A stretch of 64,000 nt of DNA from Calothrix sp. HK-06 (GCF_001904745.1 NZ_MRCD01000035.1:1-64000); one strand, 5' to 3'; positions 34,289 through 43,636 are shown, numbered from the stretch's first letter. Numbers and translations are program-made. Notes: generated from the letters alone by a model not told the origin.

Positions 34289-36418
34289 TTAATCGCTTAA
34301 ACGAATGCGACGTAACAACATTGCATTAATTGAAACAACGACCGTTGAAACACTCATAAGTATTGCACCTACTGCTGGCGATAAGAGAATACCGAATGGA
34401 GCCGCAACTCCTGCCGCTAAAGGAATTCCAATAACATTATACCCGGTTGCCCAAAACAAATTCTGAGTCATTTTGTTGTACGTCGCTTTTGCAAGTTTAA
34501 GAGCATAGGTTGCATCAAGCGGATCGCTTTTAACCAATACTAAATCAGCCGACTCGATTGCAACATTGGTTCCGGCGCCGATAGCAAGTCCTAAATCTGC
34601 CTCAGTTAAAGCAGGTGCATCATTGATTCCATCACCCACAAAGGCGGTCGGCTTCTGGGCTTTGAGCCGACGAATCAGGGAAGCTTTATCCTGTGGTAAG
34701 ACACGAGCATAGTAATGATCTATCTTCAAATCCTCAGCAACGGTTTTTGCAACCGCTTCTGCGTCACCTGTAATCATTACCACCTGCACGCCTATTTCCC
34801 GTAATTTTTCAATTGCTTCTCGTGCAGATGCACGCACTCGATCTGCTAACCCAAACACAGCAATTACTTGCTGATCATCCATCAGTACTATCGCGCTTTC
34901 ACCACGAGATTCCCTTTCTTGTAGTCCTTTTTGCAACGTTGGAGGAAACTGCAATTTTAACTCTTCAACCCACTCTGGTCTTCCGACTCGATAGTGCTGA
35001 CCGTTGACTATGCCTTCAACCCCTTGACCTGGTACAGCTTTAAAGTCATTCGCTTTTTGAAGCTGGATGTTGCGGTTGTGAGCTTCAGTAACAATCGATT
35101 GTCCAAGAGGATGTTCTGACAAGGATTCTAAAGAGGCAGCAATCAGTAAGCCTTGTAACTCATTAATACCATCAGCATAAATCCGCTGCACTCCGAACTG
35201 TCCTTCTGTCAATGTTCCCGTCTTGTCAAAGGCGATTGTTTGAATGCCTCGCGCGCGTTCAAACGCTTCCCGATTTCGCACCAAAATACCATTTTTAGCA
35301 GCCATTGCGGTTGCGTTGACAAGTACCAAGGGAATTGCTAGACCTAACGCATGAGGACAGGCAATTACTAATACCGTAACCGCGCGATTAATGGCAAACG
35401 TTAAACCCCCTGTTCCAACAGATAGCCAAACAATAAACGTAAGCGTAGCGACCCCGATTGCAATTAGGGTAAGCCAGTAAGCAAGCTGATCGGCGAGTGT
35501 TTGATATTGACTTTTAGATGCCTGCGCTTCCTCAACTAAGCGCATAATCTGGCTCAAAGTTGTTTTATCTCCAGTGCGAGTAACTTTAATTGTTAAGGCG
35601 CCTTCTCCGTTGACCCCCCCAGCGACAACTTCATCATTAGTTGTTTTTACTACTGGGCGCGACTCTCCAGTTAAAAAGGCTTCGTTAACGTTAGAGCTAC
35701 CATCTACAACTTCACCGTCGATAGGAACTTGTTCTCCAGGACGAATTAAAATCCGATCTCCCTCAGTTAATGTGCTGACAGGCACATCTTCTACACGCCC
35801 ATTCACTTGTTTGTGAGCGACAGAAGGCACTAAATTTGCAAGATGCTCTAAAGCACGACTAGCTCCCTGAACAGAAGCCATTTCAATCCAGTGACCGAGC
35901 AACATGATATCGACCAAGGTTGCCAGTTCCCAATAAAAAGAATCTCCTGGTAATCCCAAAGACACTGCCACACTGTAAATATACGCCACGGTGATTGCTA
36001 GAGCAACCAGAGTCATCATGCCAATTTTACTACTTAGTTCATACCAAGCTCCTCGCAGAAAAACCCAGCCACCATAAAAATAAATAATAGTGGAGAGAAT
36101 GGGAGTAAGCCAATTTACACCCGGAAACTGGATAGCTTGATAATTAAACCAATGTTGAAACATTGGCGAAAAATAGAGAACAGGCAGCGTTAGCAGGAGA
36201 CAAATAAAGAAGCGTCGTTTGAAAATATCTGGGCTGTGTCCAGCATGTTTATCGTGACCGCTGTGTTGATCGTGACTCTTGTGTTTACCGTGACCACCCT
36301 GGTTGCCATGCGGGTCAGGGTCAGGAAGATTCCTTTCAAGTTGCTTTTCGTGTTCATAGTGCCCAACGTATCCCGGATCAAGTTGGTTTTGCTCATGATG
36401 ACGATGATCGTGCTTCAT
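34289..36418 (-). CDS. copB: CopB-type (P1B-3) copper ATPase
   Basis: Copper-exporting ATPase of 709 residues. The N-terminal 65 residues are His-rich (HHEQNQLDPGYVGHYEHEKQ, then HGKHKSHDQHSGHDKHAGHS) rather than an HMA domain. The transmembrane motif is CPH (VIACPHALGLAIPLV), diagnostic of the CopB subgroup that exports Cu and Ag. The remaining motifs are DKTGTLTEG, SEHPLGQSI and GDGINDAPALTEADLGLAIG. It is the last gene of a minus-strand unit with the DUF305 protein and flavodoxin (gaps of 10 and 43 bp). The unit's promoter region at 38236-38571 is shared with divergent genes and holds two CopR-type repeats. Confidence 0.95.
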   Translation of the reverse strand: MKHDHRHHEQNQLDPGYVGHYEHEKQLERNLPDPDPHGNQGGHGKHKSHDQHSGHDKHAGHSPDIFKRRFFICLLLTLPVLYFSPMFQHWFNYQAIQFPGVNWLTPILSTIIYFYGGWVFLRGAWYELSSKIGMMTLVALAITVAYIYSVAVSLGLPGDSFYWELATLVDIMLLGHWIEMASVQGASRALEHLANLVPSVAHKQVNGRVEDVPVSTLTEGDRILIRPGEQVPIDGEVVDGSSNVNEAFLTGESRPVVKTTNDEVVAGGVNGEGALTIKVTRTGDKTTLSQIMRLVEEAQASKSQYQTLADQLAYWLTLIAIGVATLTFIVWLSVGTGGLTFAINRAVTVLVIACPHALGLAIPLVLVNATAMAAKNGILVRNREAFERARGIQTIAFDKTGTLTEGQFGVQRIYADGINELQGLLIAASLESLSEHPLGQSIVTEAHNRNIQLQKANDFKAVPGQGVEGIVNGQHYRVGRPEWVEELKLQFPPTLQKGLQERESRGESAIVLMDDQQVIAVFGLADRVRASAREAIEKLREIGVQVVMITGDAEAVAKTVAEDLKIDHYYARVLPQDKASLIRRLKAQKPTAFVGDGINDAPALTEADLGLAIGAGTNVAIESADLVLVKSDPLDATYALKLAKATYNKMTQNLFWATGYNVIGIPLAAGVAAPFGILLSPAVGAILMSVSTVVVSINAMLLRRIRLSD

Positions 36419-36461
36419 AAATGAATCTTCCTGATTTATTGAGTTACCCTGACTAGTAGAT

Positions 36462-36977
36462 TTATAGGTGACCGAACTCTAACTTGAGTTTGCTAACCCA
36501 GTCTTTGATTCTTTTATCGGTTAAATCAGATTGGTTATCTTCGTCAAGTGCTAAACCGACAAATTTACCGTCGCGCACACCTTTTGACTCATTAAACTCA
36601 TAACCATCTGTAGGCCAATAGCCAACCGTCTCACCACCCAGTTCTGAGATTCTTTCTTCTAAAATTCCCATCGCATCTTGGAAACTATCAGGATAACCAA
36701 CTTGGTCACCTGCTCCAAAATAAGCGACTTTTTTACTACTAAAGTTTACATTCTCTAGCTCGTCGTAAAAATCTTCCCAATCGCTTTGTAATTCACCTAT
36801 ATTCCATGTCGGACAGCCTACGATAATATAACTATATTCGTCAAAATCACTTGGTTCAGCTTTAGAAATATCATACAAAGATACTACTTCTTCTCCACCG
36901 AACTCTTTCTGAATTATTTCAGCCTCTGTTTGTGTATTGCCTGTTTGAGTGCCAAAAAATAAAGCAATTTTAGCCAT
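36462..36977 (-). CDS. Flavodoxin
   Basis: Long-chain flavodoxin of 171 residues. The FMN phosphate loop is FFGTQTGNTQTEAE near residue 8. The aromatic FMN-binding loops are at PTWNIGELQSDWEDFYDEL near 56-75 and YFGAGDQVGYPDSFQDAMG near 95-110. It carries electrons in place of ferredoxin. Flavodoxins are classically induced by iron shortage. Here the gene is in the middle of a copper operon (DUF305, flavodoxin, CopB ATPase), only 10 bp after DUF305. This suggests it replaces copper-sensitive iron-sulfur ferredoxins. That link is inference. Confidence 0.95.
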   Translation of the reverse strand: MAKIALFFGTQTGNTQTEAEIIQKEFGGEEVVSLYDISKAEPSDFDEYSYIIVGCPTWNIGELQSDWEDFYDELENVNFSSKKVAYFGAGDQVGYPDSFQDAMGILEERISELGGETVGYWPTDGYEFNESKGVRDGKFVGLALDEDNQSDLTDKRIKDWVSKLKLEFGHL

Positions 36978-36987
36978 TTTCGACTCC

Positions 36988-38235
36988 TTATGTATTAGGT
37001 GTCATTTTTGACATCTCATTTTGGTCATAGGCAGATGAGAGTTTAACATTATCAATCGCAAAGGCTGAATCGTAGATAGGGTCACCTACATTCACTACTC
37101 CTAAACCTAAAGTATAAGTACCAGTGACAGGTATTTCGATAGATAAAGTTTTGAAACCTGTTTCATCTGAGAAAGGTGTTAGAGATGTTTTAAATGATGA
37201 GGAAGTATCTGCTGCATTGTATGGTAAAGAATTAAGAGTTATAAAGCCAAAGTCTTTATTGTCACCAACAAGAGTTGAGTCCTTTTCGTTGGTCATAAAA
37301 TTCCAATCAAAACTTAAAATATCTCCAGCTTTAGCTGTAAATGATGTCTTTATTGCAGAGCCTTCATCAATATTTCCCTTTCCTAAAGATTTCAAACTTC
37401 CATATGGTAAGTTTAAAAATGATTCAATATCGTAGCCAGGAACCGTATTGAATTGGGTTGATAATGCAGCAAAATACTCTCCTTCCGATGGTTCACTACC
37501 AAAGTCCGAGGTTTCAAGCATAGCCTTTCCTGTTGTTAACCATCCAGTTAAATCGCCGTTTTCAAAACCACCGTTGCTTATTTGACCATCATTACTGTAA
37601 CTATTTCTATAATCTGTAGTGCCAGAAATTCCCATACCCATCATACTATTATCGCTTGTTATGCCATATCGCTCGCTCAACCATGTTTGCATCTGGTCAA
37701 TTTCACTGCTTTGGCTTTTAGCAATATTTTGGCATAAATCAGATAACTCACTATGTCCAGCACGACTTACACAAGGAACAGCATCATTCAGCATTGTCTT
37801 GTGATGGTTTGTCATCTCCTGCATAAAATCGATTTCAAAATCGGCGCCGTTCAACTTTGCCATTTGATCTAGCATTCGCTGATCGCCTGGTTTCATTTCT
37901 GGTTCATAACTGAAGCCATACCAGTCTTTTAGCCAGGACTGCATCGTTTCAATTTCCTGGTTTTGAGTGGTAATAATATTTTGGCTCAGGTCGCGCAAGT
38001 CTGAATTAACTGCTTTCTCCACACTTAACCTAGCCATATCCACAGCCATCATGTGGTGTCCTATCGTTTCTTGTAGAAAACGCACATCAAAGCGCGCGGA
38101 GGATTCATTAGCAGTTAGTCTAAAACTTGGAAGTGATGACCTTGTATTAAAGTTAAGTTCATTAAAGATAGATTGAGAGTTTGACCAAGTAGGGTTTAGG
38201 CTCAAACTCTGTCTCGTAGTATCGCTGTTTGACAT
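36988..38235 (-). CDS. DUF305 (CopM-like) protein with a C-terminal beta-sandwich domain
   Basis: A 415-residue protein. Residues about 45-200 hold two DUF305-type units with His-rich helical pairs (FLQETIGHHMMAVDMARLSV and FMQEMTNHHKTMLNDAV). DUF305 includes Synechocystis CopM, a secreted copper-binding protein. After a linker, residues about 215-405 form a beta-rich domain (NGGFENGDLTGWLTTGKAML, ending DSAFAIDNVKLS) of the type seen in cyanobacterial PEP-CTERM or carbohydrate-binding exported proteins. No classical signal peptide is visible. It is the first gene of the flavodoxin-copB unit. The fusion to this C-terminal domain is unusual. Confidence 0.82.
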   Translation of the reverse strand: MSNSDTTRQSLSLNPTWSNSQSIFNELNFNTRSSLPSFRLTANESSARFDVRFLQETIGHHMMAVDMARLSVEKAVNSDLRDLSQNIITTQNQEIETMQSWLKDWYGFSYEPEMKPGDQRMLDQMAKLNGADFEIDFMQEMTNHHKTMLNDAVPCVSRAGHSELSDLCQNIAKSQSSEIDQMQTWLSERYGITSDNSMMGMGISGTTDYRNSYSNDGQISNGGFENGDLTGWLTTGKAMLETSDFGSEPSEGEYFAALSTQFNTVPGYDIESFLNLPYGSLKSLGKGNIDEGSAIKTSFTAKAGDILSFDWNFMTNEKDSTLVGDNKDFGFITLNSLPYNAADTSSSFKTSLTPFSDETGFKTLSIEIPVTGTYTLGLGVVNVGDPIYDSAFAIDNVKLSSAYDQNEMSKMTPNT

Positions 38236-38442
38236 CGGTTTATCCTCTCAGTTCTAATTTTGCGTAATTAAGCTCATAGCAAGCAAAGCGTTGCGATTCT
38301 AAAATTGATTTACTTAAGCAAATTACATTATTGCTGTAAAAATTTCACAGGTAGCTTCTGAGCATTCAACATAAAGGGTTGTGAATGCATCTACATCTCT
38401 CTAACGGAGTGATGGAAATTTACTTCTAATGATATATAAAAA

Positions 38443-38459
38443 TTTCATCTCAATTTCAT
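38443..38459 (+). promoter_or_regulatory. CopR-type repeat, first of two between divergent copper operons
   Basis: TTTCAT-CTCAA-TTTCAT, 7 bp, TG, one base, ATAACT. It lies between DUF305-flavodoxin-copB (minus) and lysozyme-DUF4396-oxidase (plus). Confidence 0.73.
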
Positions 38460-38500
38460 CTTGATATGCATAACTAATTTAAAAGCTTATTCCACAAATA

Positions 38501-38517
38501 TTTCATTTCAATTTCAT
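38501..38517 (+). promoter_or_regulatory. CopR-type repeat, second of two, before the lysozyme operon
   Basis: TTTCAT-TTCAA-TTTCAT, 7 bp, TG, one base, AAGACT, 54 bp before the lysozyme gene ATG. Confidence 0.74.
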
Positions 38518-38571
38518 CAAAATATGAAAGACTATATATAGTTGGTAAAAAAGTTACTCAAATAAAGTTTC

Positions 38572-39270
38572 ATGGGCTTTAAAAATCTACCAAAGTCAGT
38601 TAGAATACCACCAATTAAAAGCTTAATCAAAGTTAAATGGCAAACAATCACTATTGGATTATTTAGTCTAATGTTAGTAGTTATTGTTTGGCAGGGACTA
38701 AACCATCGTCAAACAAAGGGTATTGCTGAATACACTCCTCTTTTAGTTATGAAAGGAGGTGACCCTTATATTAGAGCGTTGATGCGAACTATTTCAGCTA
38801 GTGAGTCCCAAGATACTAATCCTTACACCCAAATCTACGGTGGTGAGCATTTTTCTGATTTCAGCCGCCACCCGAATAAATGCGTCAGGATTGTTTCCGG
38901 ACTGCATCAAGGAGAATGCAGCACAGCCGCTGGACGGTATCAAATTTTAACTGTAACCTGGCAAGAAAAATCTGAAAAATACTACAGTAAATTGTCAAGA
39001 AATTTAAGTATAAACCACGATATTTTTACACCACAAGCTCAAGACGAAGTTGTATACGCTTGGCTTAATGACCGTAATGCCTGGAAAGTAGATATAGCAC
39101 TTCTACTCAAACAGGGAAAACTAAATCAGGTTTTACAGATTTTGTCTGGTACTTGGACAAGCTTAGGATACGGCAAGGAAAATAATTCAATTACGCCTTT
39201 ACTATCACAGGTTTATCAAAAAGCATTAGCCGAAGAGTTGGCTCAAACAAATTCATCTTCTTCAAATTAG
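38572..39270 (+). CDS. Membrane-anchored lambda-type (GH104-like) lysozyme
   Basis: A 232-residue protein with an N-terminal membrane anchor (about residues 28-42) and an extracytoplasmic muramidase domain. Recognisable features are ALMRTISASESQDTNPYTQI with the likely catalytic Glu, YGGEHFSDFSRHPN and STAAGRYQILTVTWQEK, and the aromatic-rich C-terminal half ending LSGTWTSLGYG, as in phage lambda lysozyme. It opens a copper-regulated unit with DUF4396 and a multicopper oxidase. No holin or phage genes are nearby, so a role in cell-wall opening or remodelling during copper stress is more likely than phage origin. Confidence 0.82.
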   Translation: MGFKNLPKSVRIPPIKSLIKVKWQTITIGLFSLMLVVIVWQGLNHRQTKGIAEYTPLLVMKGGDPYIRALMRTISASESQDTNPYTQIYGGEHFSDFSRHPNKCVRIVSGLHQGECSTAAGRYQILTVTWQEKSEKYYSKLSRNLSINHDIFTPQAQDEVVYAWLNDRNAWKVDIALLLKQGKLNQVLQILSGTWTSLGYGKENNSITPLLSQVYQKALAEELAQTNSSSSN

Positions 39271-39324
39271 TTGCTCATAACTTCAAACTGTCTACTCTCA
39301 AAAAATATATGTATGAAGGTAAAT

Positions 39325-40320
39325 ATGCGCTCAAAATCAATTTTCTGGATGGTTTTTTTGATGACAGCCTTATTGGTTTTCATAACACCTAAGCTGGCAT
39401 TAAGTCAAAATTCGCCAGTTATTCAGCAAATGCAGCATGGTTCCACTACGCAACCTGCTGTCCAGCTACAGCCTGCTCCTAATGCGGATATGTCTGGTAT
39501 GAACATGACCCAAAATAAAACCTGGACTTGGCTCGATAATATCCTAGTTATCTGGTTCGTTTTAACAGGTTTATCTGTGGTTTACGTAGCTTGGGATGCG
39601 TTGACAAACAACCCCGAACTAACAGTTATGAAGTGGGGTTGGCTACTGGTGACACTTTACACTGGACTAATTGGCACCGCGCTCTACATTCTATCATGTA
39701 AAGAACCAGCACCAGGTCAGCACGAGGAGTTTATCAAACCCTTGTGGAAGCAGACTTTGGGTTCAACTATTCATTGTTTGGCAGGCGATGCAACAGGCAT
39801 TATTGTAGCAGCCGTCATTACTACGACCCTTGGTTTACCAATGTGGCTTGATATTATCTCGGAATACTTTTTTGGGTTCGCTTTTGGGCTGCTTATTTTC
39901 CAAGCTCTGTTTATGAAAGATATGCTCGGCGGATCGTATTTTACAGCTATAAAGCGCTCATTTATACCCGAATGGTTATCAATGAACGGTGTGATGGCTG
40001 GGATGATCCCAGTGATGGTAATCCTGATGAGCCGCGATACAACTGCAATGGAGGCAACTTCAATCCGCTTCTGGGGTGTGATGTCCTTGGCAACATTGGT
40101 GGGTATGGTAGTAGCTTTTCCAGTCAATATGTGGCTTGTAGCAAAGGGTTTCAAGCATGGTATGGGTACTGTACGCGCTTTAGGTAAAGGTGGACACAGC
40201 CTAGCTGCCGAAGCAGAACGAATTGCAACAACATCTGGTGAAATAATAGCCCCAAACGCTTCTACACACAAGAACGTTCAAGATATAGATTCTGATATGC
40301 AAAATATGAAAGGAATGTAA
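39325..40320 (+). CDS. DUF4396 membrane protein
   Basis: About 331 residues from the ATG at 39325; an ATG at 39313 is also possible, while the TTG at 39271 is unlikely. It has an N-terminal hydrophobic anchor or signal, then a Met/His-containing stretch (QQMQHGSTTQPAVQ and MSGMNMTQNKT). About seven membrane helices follow with DUF4396 features: WLDNILVIWFVLTGLSVVYV, LGSTIHCLAGDATGIIVAA and FGFAFGLLIFQALFMKDM. The function of DUF4396 is unknown, but it often neighbours copper oxidases. It ends 2 bp before the multicopper oxidase ATG, so the two are probably co-translated. The Met-rich segment hints at copper handling on the periplasmic side. Confidence 0.85.
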   Translation: MRSKSIFWMVFLMTALLVFITPKLALSQNSPVIQQMQHGSTTQPAVQLQPAPNADMSGMNMTQNKTWTWLDNILVIWFVLTGLSVVYVAWDALTNNPELTVMKWGWLLVTLYTGLIGTALYILSCKEPAPGQHEEFIKPLWKQTLGSTIHCLAGDATGIIVAAVITTTLGLPMWLDIISEYFFGFAFGLLIFQALFMKDMLGGSYFTAIKRSFIPEWLSMNGVMAGMIPVMVILMSRDTTAMEATSIRFWGVMSLATLVGMVVAFPVNMWLVAKGFKHGMGTVRALGKGGHSLAAEAERIATTSGEIIAPNASTHKNVQDIDSDMQNMKGM

Positions 40321-40322
40321 CT

Positions 40323-41654
40323 ATGAAAACTCATAAAAATACAAATATGAATGCCCACGGCACTAAACCTCACGAGGGCATGAACATGAAACCCAAAGCC
40401 ACGCGAGCGCAACTTCTGGCGGTGACGCTTTTAACACTGCTGGTACTAGCTGCTGGTGTACTCATTGCAGCAATATACGGTGACTTTATGATGGGCGCCA
40501 AAAATATGGGCAATGGGTCAATGCCTGGGATGAGTATGGGCAACAATAATTCAATGTCTGGGAGCAAGGACAACGCCTCAATGCCTGGAATGAATATGGG
40601 TGAAACTAAATCCCCTGTACCAGTTTCATCGTTACCGTCGGCGCCCATGAGCAGTGTTACTCAAATGAACGGCTTAGTTATGCCACCCGGTATGATTATG
40701 ACTTCAGATATGAGTCAGGAAGCAATGGAAGACATGGCGGCAGTAGATCTCACAAAAATTTCCTATACTGCTCCATCCCAAGCAGTGGGTGATCAAGTCC
40801 TGACACCCAAAATAGAGAACGGCGTGAAAGTCTTCAACCTTGAAGCCTCTTTGATCAAATGGAATATCTTACCAGATAAACAGGTAGCTGCTTATGCCTT
40901 TAACCGTCAAATACCAGGTCCGCGTATTCGCATCACTGAGGGAGATCGCGTTCGGATTGTAGTTAAGAACAATTTACCTGATGCCACTACTGTACATTGG
41001 CACGGCATGATTTTGCCGAACAAAATGGATGGCCCAGCCGATGTTACCCAAAAGCCTATTGAACCTGGTGCAAGTTATAACTACGAGTTCACGGCAAAGC
41101 AGCGGGGTACATACTTTTATCACTCGCATAAAGACGTAGATCGCCAGCAGACTCTGGGAATGTATGGCGCGTTAATTATCGACCCGAAGAATAAAATTAA
41201 TATTGCTACCTATAATAAGGATGTTGTAGTCCAACTTCAGGAGTGGACTTTCAAACAAGGTTACACTTTCCCAGCAATGCCGATGGAAGGGCTACTACCA
41301 AACTTATTTACAATTAACGGTAAAGCTTATCCCTCTACCGAAACAATTAACGCTCAAGTTGGCGAGAAGATACGCTTTCGCTTCATTGGCTCGAACAATG
41401 GCTTTATACATCCGATGCATATCCACGGTGGCCCATTTAAAATCATTGAAACTGACGGTAATGCGGTACCTGCTGCTGCCCAAATTGAAAAAGACACCAT
41501 CAATGTAGCGCCTGGTGAACGCTACGACGTAATCTGGACAGCGCGTGAGAAAGGAAAATGGCTGCTTCACTGCCATATTCCCCACCACACGACTAATGAC
41601 AACGTTGAAGTACAAGGTGGTGGTGGCTTAATGATGATAATTAACGTTACCTGA
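40323..41654 (+). CDS. Multicopper oxidase with Met-rich N-terminus
   Basis: A 443-residue periplasmic copper oxidase. It has a cytoplasmic Met/His stretch, one membrane anchor (about residues 28-52), and a Met-rich segment (GNGSMPGMSMGNNNSMSG and SMPGMNMG) likely to bind Cu(I). The four copper-site motifs are present: HWHGMIL near residue 227, YHSHKD near 265, HPMHIHG near 363 and HCHIPHH near 417. It should oxidise Cu(I) to the less toxic Cu(II), like CueO or CopA of Pseudomonas. The final His-Cys-His and downstream residues support a type 1 site. It is co-transcribed with DUF4396 and the lysozyme. Confidence 0.93.
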   Translation: MKTHKNTNMNAHGTKPHEGMNMKPKATRAQLLAVTLLTLLVLAAGVLIAAIYGDFMMGAKNMGNGSMPGMSMGNNNSMSGSKDNASMPGMNMGETKSPVPVSSLPSAPMSSVTQMNGLVMPPGMIMTSDMSQEAMEDMAAVDLTKISYTAPSQAVGDQVLTPKIENGVKVFNLEASLIKWNILPDKQVAAYAFNRQIPGPRIRITEGDRVRIVVKNNLPDATTVHWHGMILPNKMDGPADVTQKPIEPGASYNYEFTAKQRGTYFYHSHKDVDRQQTLGMYGALIIDPKNKINIATYNKDVVVQLQEWTFKQGYTFPAMPMEGLLPNLFTINGKAYPSTETINAQVGEKIRFRFIGSNNGFIHPMHIHGGPFKIIETDGNAVPAAAQIEKDTINVAPGERYDVIWTAREKGKWLLHCHIPHHTTNDNVEVQGGGGLMMIINVT

Positions 41655-41671
41655 CCTTTTTTATTTTAAAT

Positions 41672-42565
41672 CTATGCACCTTTTTTCGATGTATGAAGTG
41701 CGGTTGTCGTTAAAGGTGCTGTTTGTTGTTGCATTAATAATTGAGGCACTGTTACAAACTTATAGCCGCGTTTTTTGAGAGCATCGATAATTTTTGGTAA
41801 AGCTGCAACTGTCTGCGCGCGATTTCCACCACCATCATGCATCAGCACCATACCCCCTGGTTTTGCTTCCCGAAGTACATTATTTACTAACTTAGATACT
41901 GAGGGGCGCCGATAATCTTCAGAGTCATCTGACCACATCAAAATTGCATAATTATTCTTTTTCGCGTAATCAGCTACACCATTATTAAGGGCGCCGTAAG
42001 GTGGACGAAATAAAGATGTTTTAATTCCCGTCGCTTCAAAAATAGCTGTTGCCGTTGATTCAATTTCATTTGCCGCCACTTCTGAGTTCATTTTTTGCAA
42101 CCAGTGATGCCAAGTATGGTTGCCGATTACATGACCTTCTGCTACTTCTTGCTTGGCTAGTTGGGGAAAATAATGCACCATCTCCCCAACACAGAAAAAC
42201 GTTGCCTTGATATTCTGCTGTTTTAAAATTTCTAATATTTGCTGCGTGTACTTGGGTGCAGGACCATCATCAAAAGTCAGGGCGATAACTTTATCTTTCA
42301 CTGGCGGTTGTATCTGACTGGTAATTGTGCCCTGAAACTTTTGGGGTACGGAGAAAATGATCGGTTTTGGGGCAACACTCTTAACATCCAACGTTGAACT
42401 TGGCTTCTTTGCAGTTGCTTCGGCACTCAGTACTGCCGCATATTTGCTTTGTATTTGATGTTTGTCAGTATCTCTCATTAAAACGTGACCAATACCAAAG
42501 CTACCTAATACAACCGCTACAGGGATACATATTATACCTGCACTCTTCAACCACCGTTTTGCCAT
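41672..42565 (-). CDS. Polysaccharide deacetylase (NodB/PdaA-like)
   Basis: A 297-residue protein with an N-terminal membrane anchor and a NodB domain from about residue 90: VIALTFDDGPAPKYTQQIL with the metal-site Asp pair, VIGNHTWHHWLQKM with the two metal His, and FRPPYGALN; LMWSDDSEDYRRPS and MVLMHDGGGNRAQTV are the later motifs. It removes N-acetyl groups from peptidoglycan or related polysaccharides outside the cytoplasm. It converges on the multicopper oxidase with only 17 bp between stops and has a GGAAGG ribosome site. No CopR-type repeat faces it. Confidence 0.92.
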   Translation of the reverse strand: MAKRWLKSAGIICIPVAVVLGSFGIGHVLMRDTDKHQIQSKYAAVLSAEATAKKPSSTLDVKSVAPKPIIFSVPQKFQGTITSQIQPPVKDKVIALTFDDGPAPKYTQQILEILKQQNIKATFFCVGEMVHYFPQLAKQEVAEGHVIGNHTWHHWLQKMNSEVAANEIESTATAIFEATGIKTSLFRPPYGALNNGVADYAKKNNYAILMWSDDSEDYRRPSVSKLVNNVLREAKPGGMVLMHDGGGNRAQTVAALPKIIDALKKRGYKFVTVPQLLMQQQTAPLTTTALHTSKKGA

Positions 42566-42713
42566 ACCAACCTTCCTTTAACTTGAAAGACAAATTTTTG
42601 AAATACGTGGCGCCAACAACACTATCCCTATCAGTCGAAGTAGTCAAGTAGAAAAAAACAAAACGATAAGAAAGTAATAGCAATAATGCTGTTCTACCCA
42701 AGGTAGCTTCTAA

Positions 42714-42730
42714 TTTCATCCTGATTTCAT
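42714..42730 (+). promoter_or_regulatory. CopR-type repeat before the CopM-like gene
   Basis: TTTCAT-CCTGA-TTTCAT, 7 bp, TG, one base, AACACT. The start codon is about 170 bp further, leaving a long leader. Confidence 0.75.
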
Positions 42731-42901
42731 CTTTGCCTGTAACACTAGGTAATAAGAGCAGTATTACGATTATTAGTTTGTCATCCAAACTACCACACGT
42801 AATCAAAGCTACCATGTAACCCAAACTAATCGCCCATAGGGTTGACTCTCCACCTAACTGGAGATTCTAAAATCTAATTAGGAATTCATAAATCAGAACT
42901 T

Positions 42902-43636
42902 ATGCAATCTAACGTAAAAAATAAATTCTTCGCGTTTAGTTTGGTGGCTATGGCAACTCTCGCTAGTGGCGCAATATCGTCTTGTTCCACAACTGCATCC
43001 CAAAACCAGGTTCAATCAGAAAATTCTCCCGCAACCGAAACCTCCGACAAGCAGGTGGCTCAAGGTGGCATGAATCATGATGGCATGAATCATGATGGTA
43101 TGAGTCAGGGTGGGATGAACCATAACATGTCAATGGATCTGGGCCCAGCCGATGCAAGCTACGATTTACGGTTTATCGACTCGATGATCCCGCACCATGA
43201 GGGCGCCGTGTTGATGGCGAAACAAGCACTACAAAAATCCAAGCGCCCAGAAATTAAAAAGCTAGCAAACGAAATTATTAAGGCTCAAAATAAAGAAATT
43301 GCCGAATTGAAGCAATGGCGCCAAGCTTGGTATCCAAAAGCTGGTAGTAAACCAGTAGCTTATGATGCAAAGCTTAACAAAACTGTGGACATGACATCTG
43401 ACCAAATGCAAATGATGATGATGAACATGGACTTGGGCGCTGCGGATAACGAGTTTGACTTACGCTTTATTAATGCGATGATTCCTCACCACGAGGGCGC
43501 GTTAGTTATGGCGAAAGATGCAGCAAGTAAATCGAAGCGTCCGGAAATCAAGAAACTGGCTGCTGTTATTATTTCCTCGCAAGAAGCAGAAATTAACCAA
43601 ATGAAGCAGTGGCGCCAAGCTTGGTATAAAAAGTAA
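42902..43636 (+). CDS. copM: Two-domain DUF305 lipoprotein, CopM-like
   Basis: A 244-residue exported protein with a lipoprotein-type signal (LASGAISSCSTT) and a Met/His-rich linker (MNHDGMNHDGMSQGGMNHNM). Two DUF305 repeats follow, each with MIPHHEGAVLMA-type His pairs (near residues 97 and 200) and a closing KQWRQAWY. Synechocystis CopM is a DUF305 protein that binds Cu(I) and Cu(II) outside the cytoplasm. The doubled domain and the Met-rich linker suggest higher capacity. It stands behind its own CopR-type promoter with a long leader, just before the MFP genes. Confidence 0.9.
   Translation: MQSNVKNKFFAFSLVAMATLASGAISSCSTTASQNQVQSENSPATETSDKQVAQGGMNHDGMNHDGMSQGGMNHNMSMDLGPADASYDLRFIDSMIPHHEGAVLMAKQALQKSKRPEIKKLANEIIKAQNKEIAELKQWRQAWYPKAGSKPVAYDAKLNKTVDMTSDQMQMMMMNMDLGAADNEFDLRFINAMIPHHEGALVMAKDAASKSKRPEIKKLAAVIISSQEAEINQMKQWRQAWYKK

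Noticed and set aside
38572-39270. Prophage endolysin
   Set aside because: The lysozyme has a membrane anchor, a copper-type promoter and no phage neighbours.
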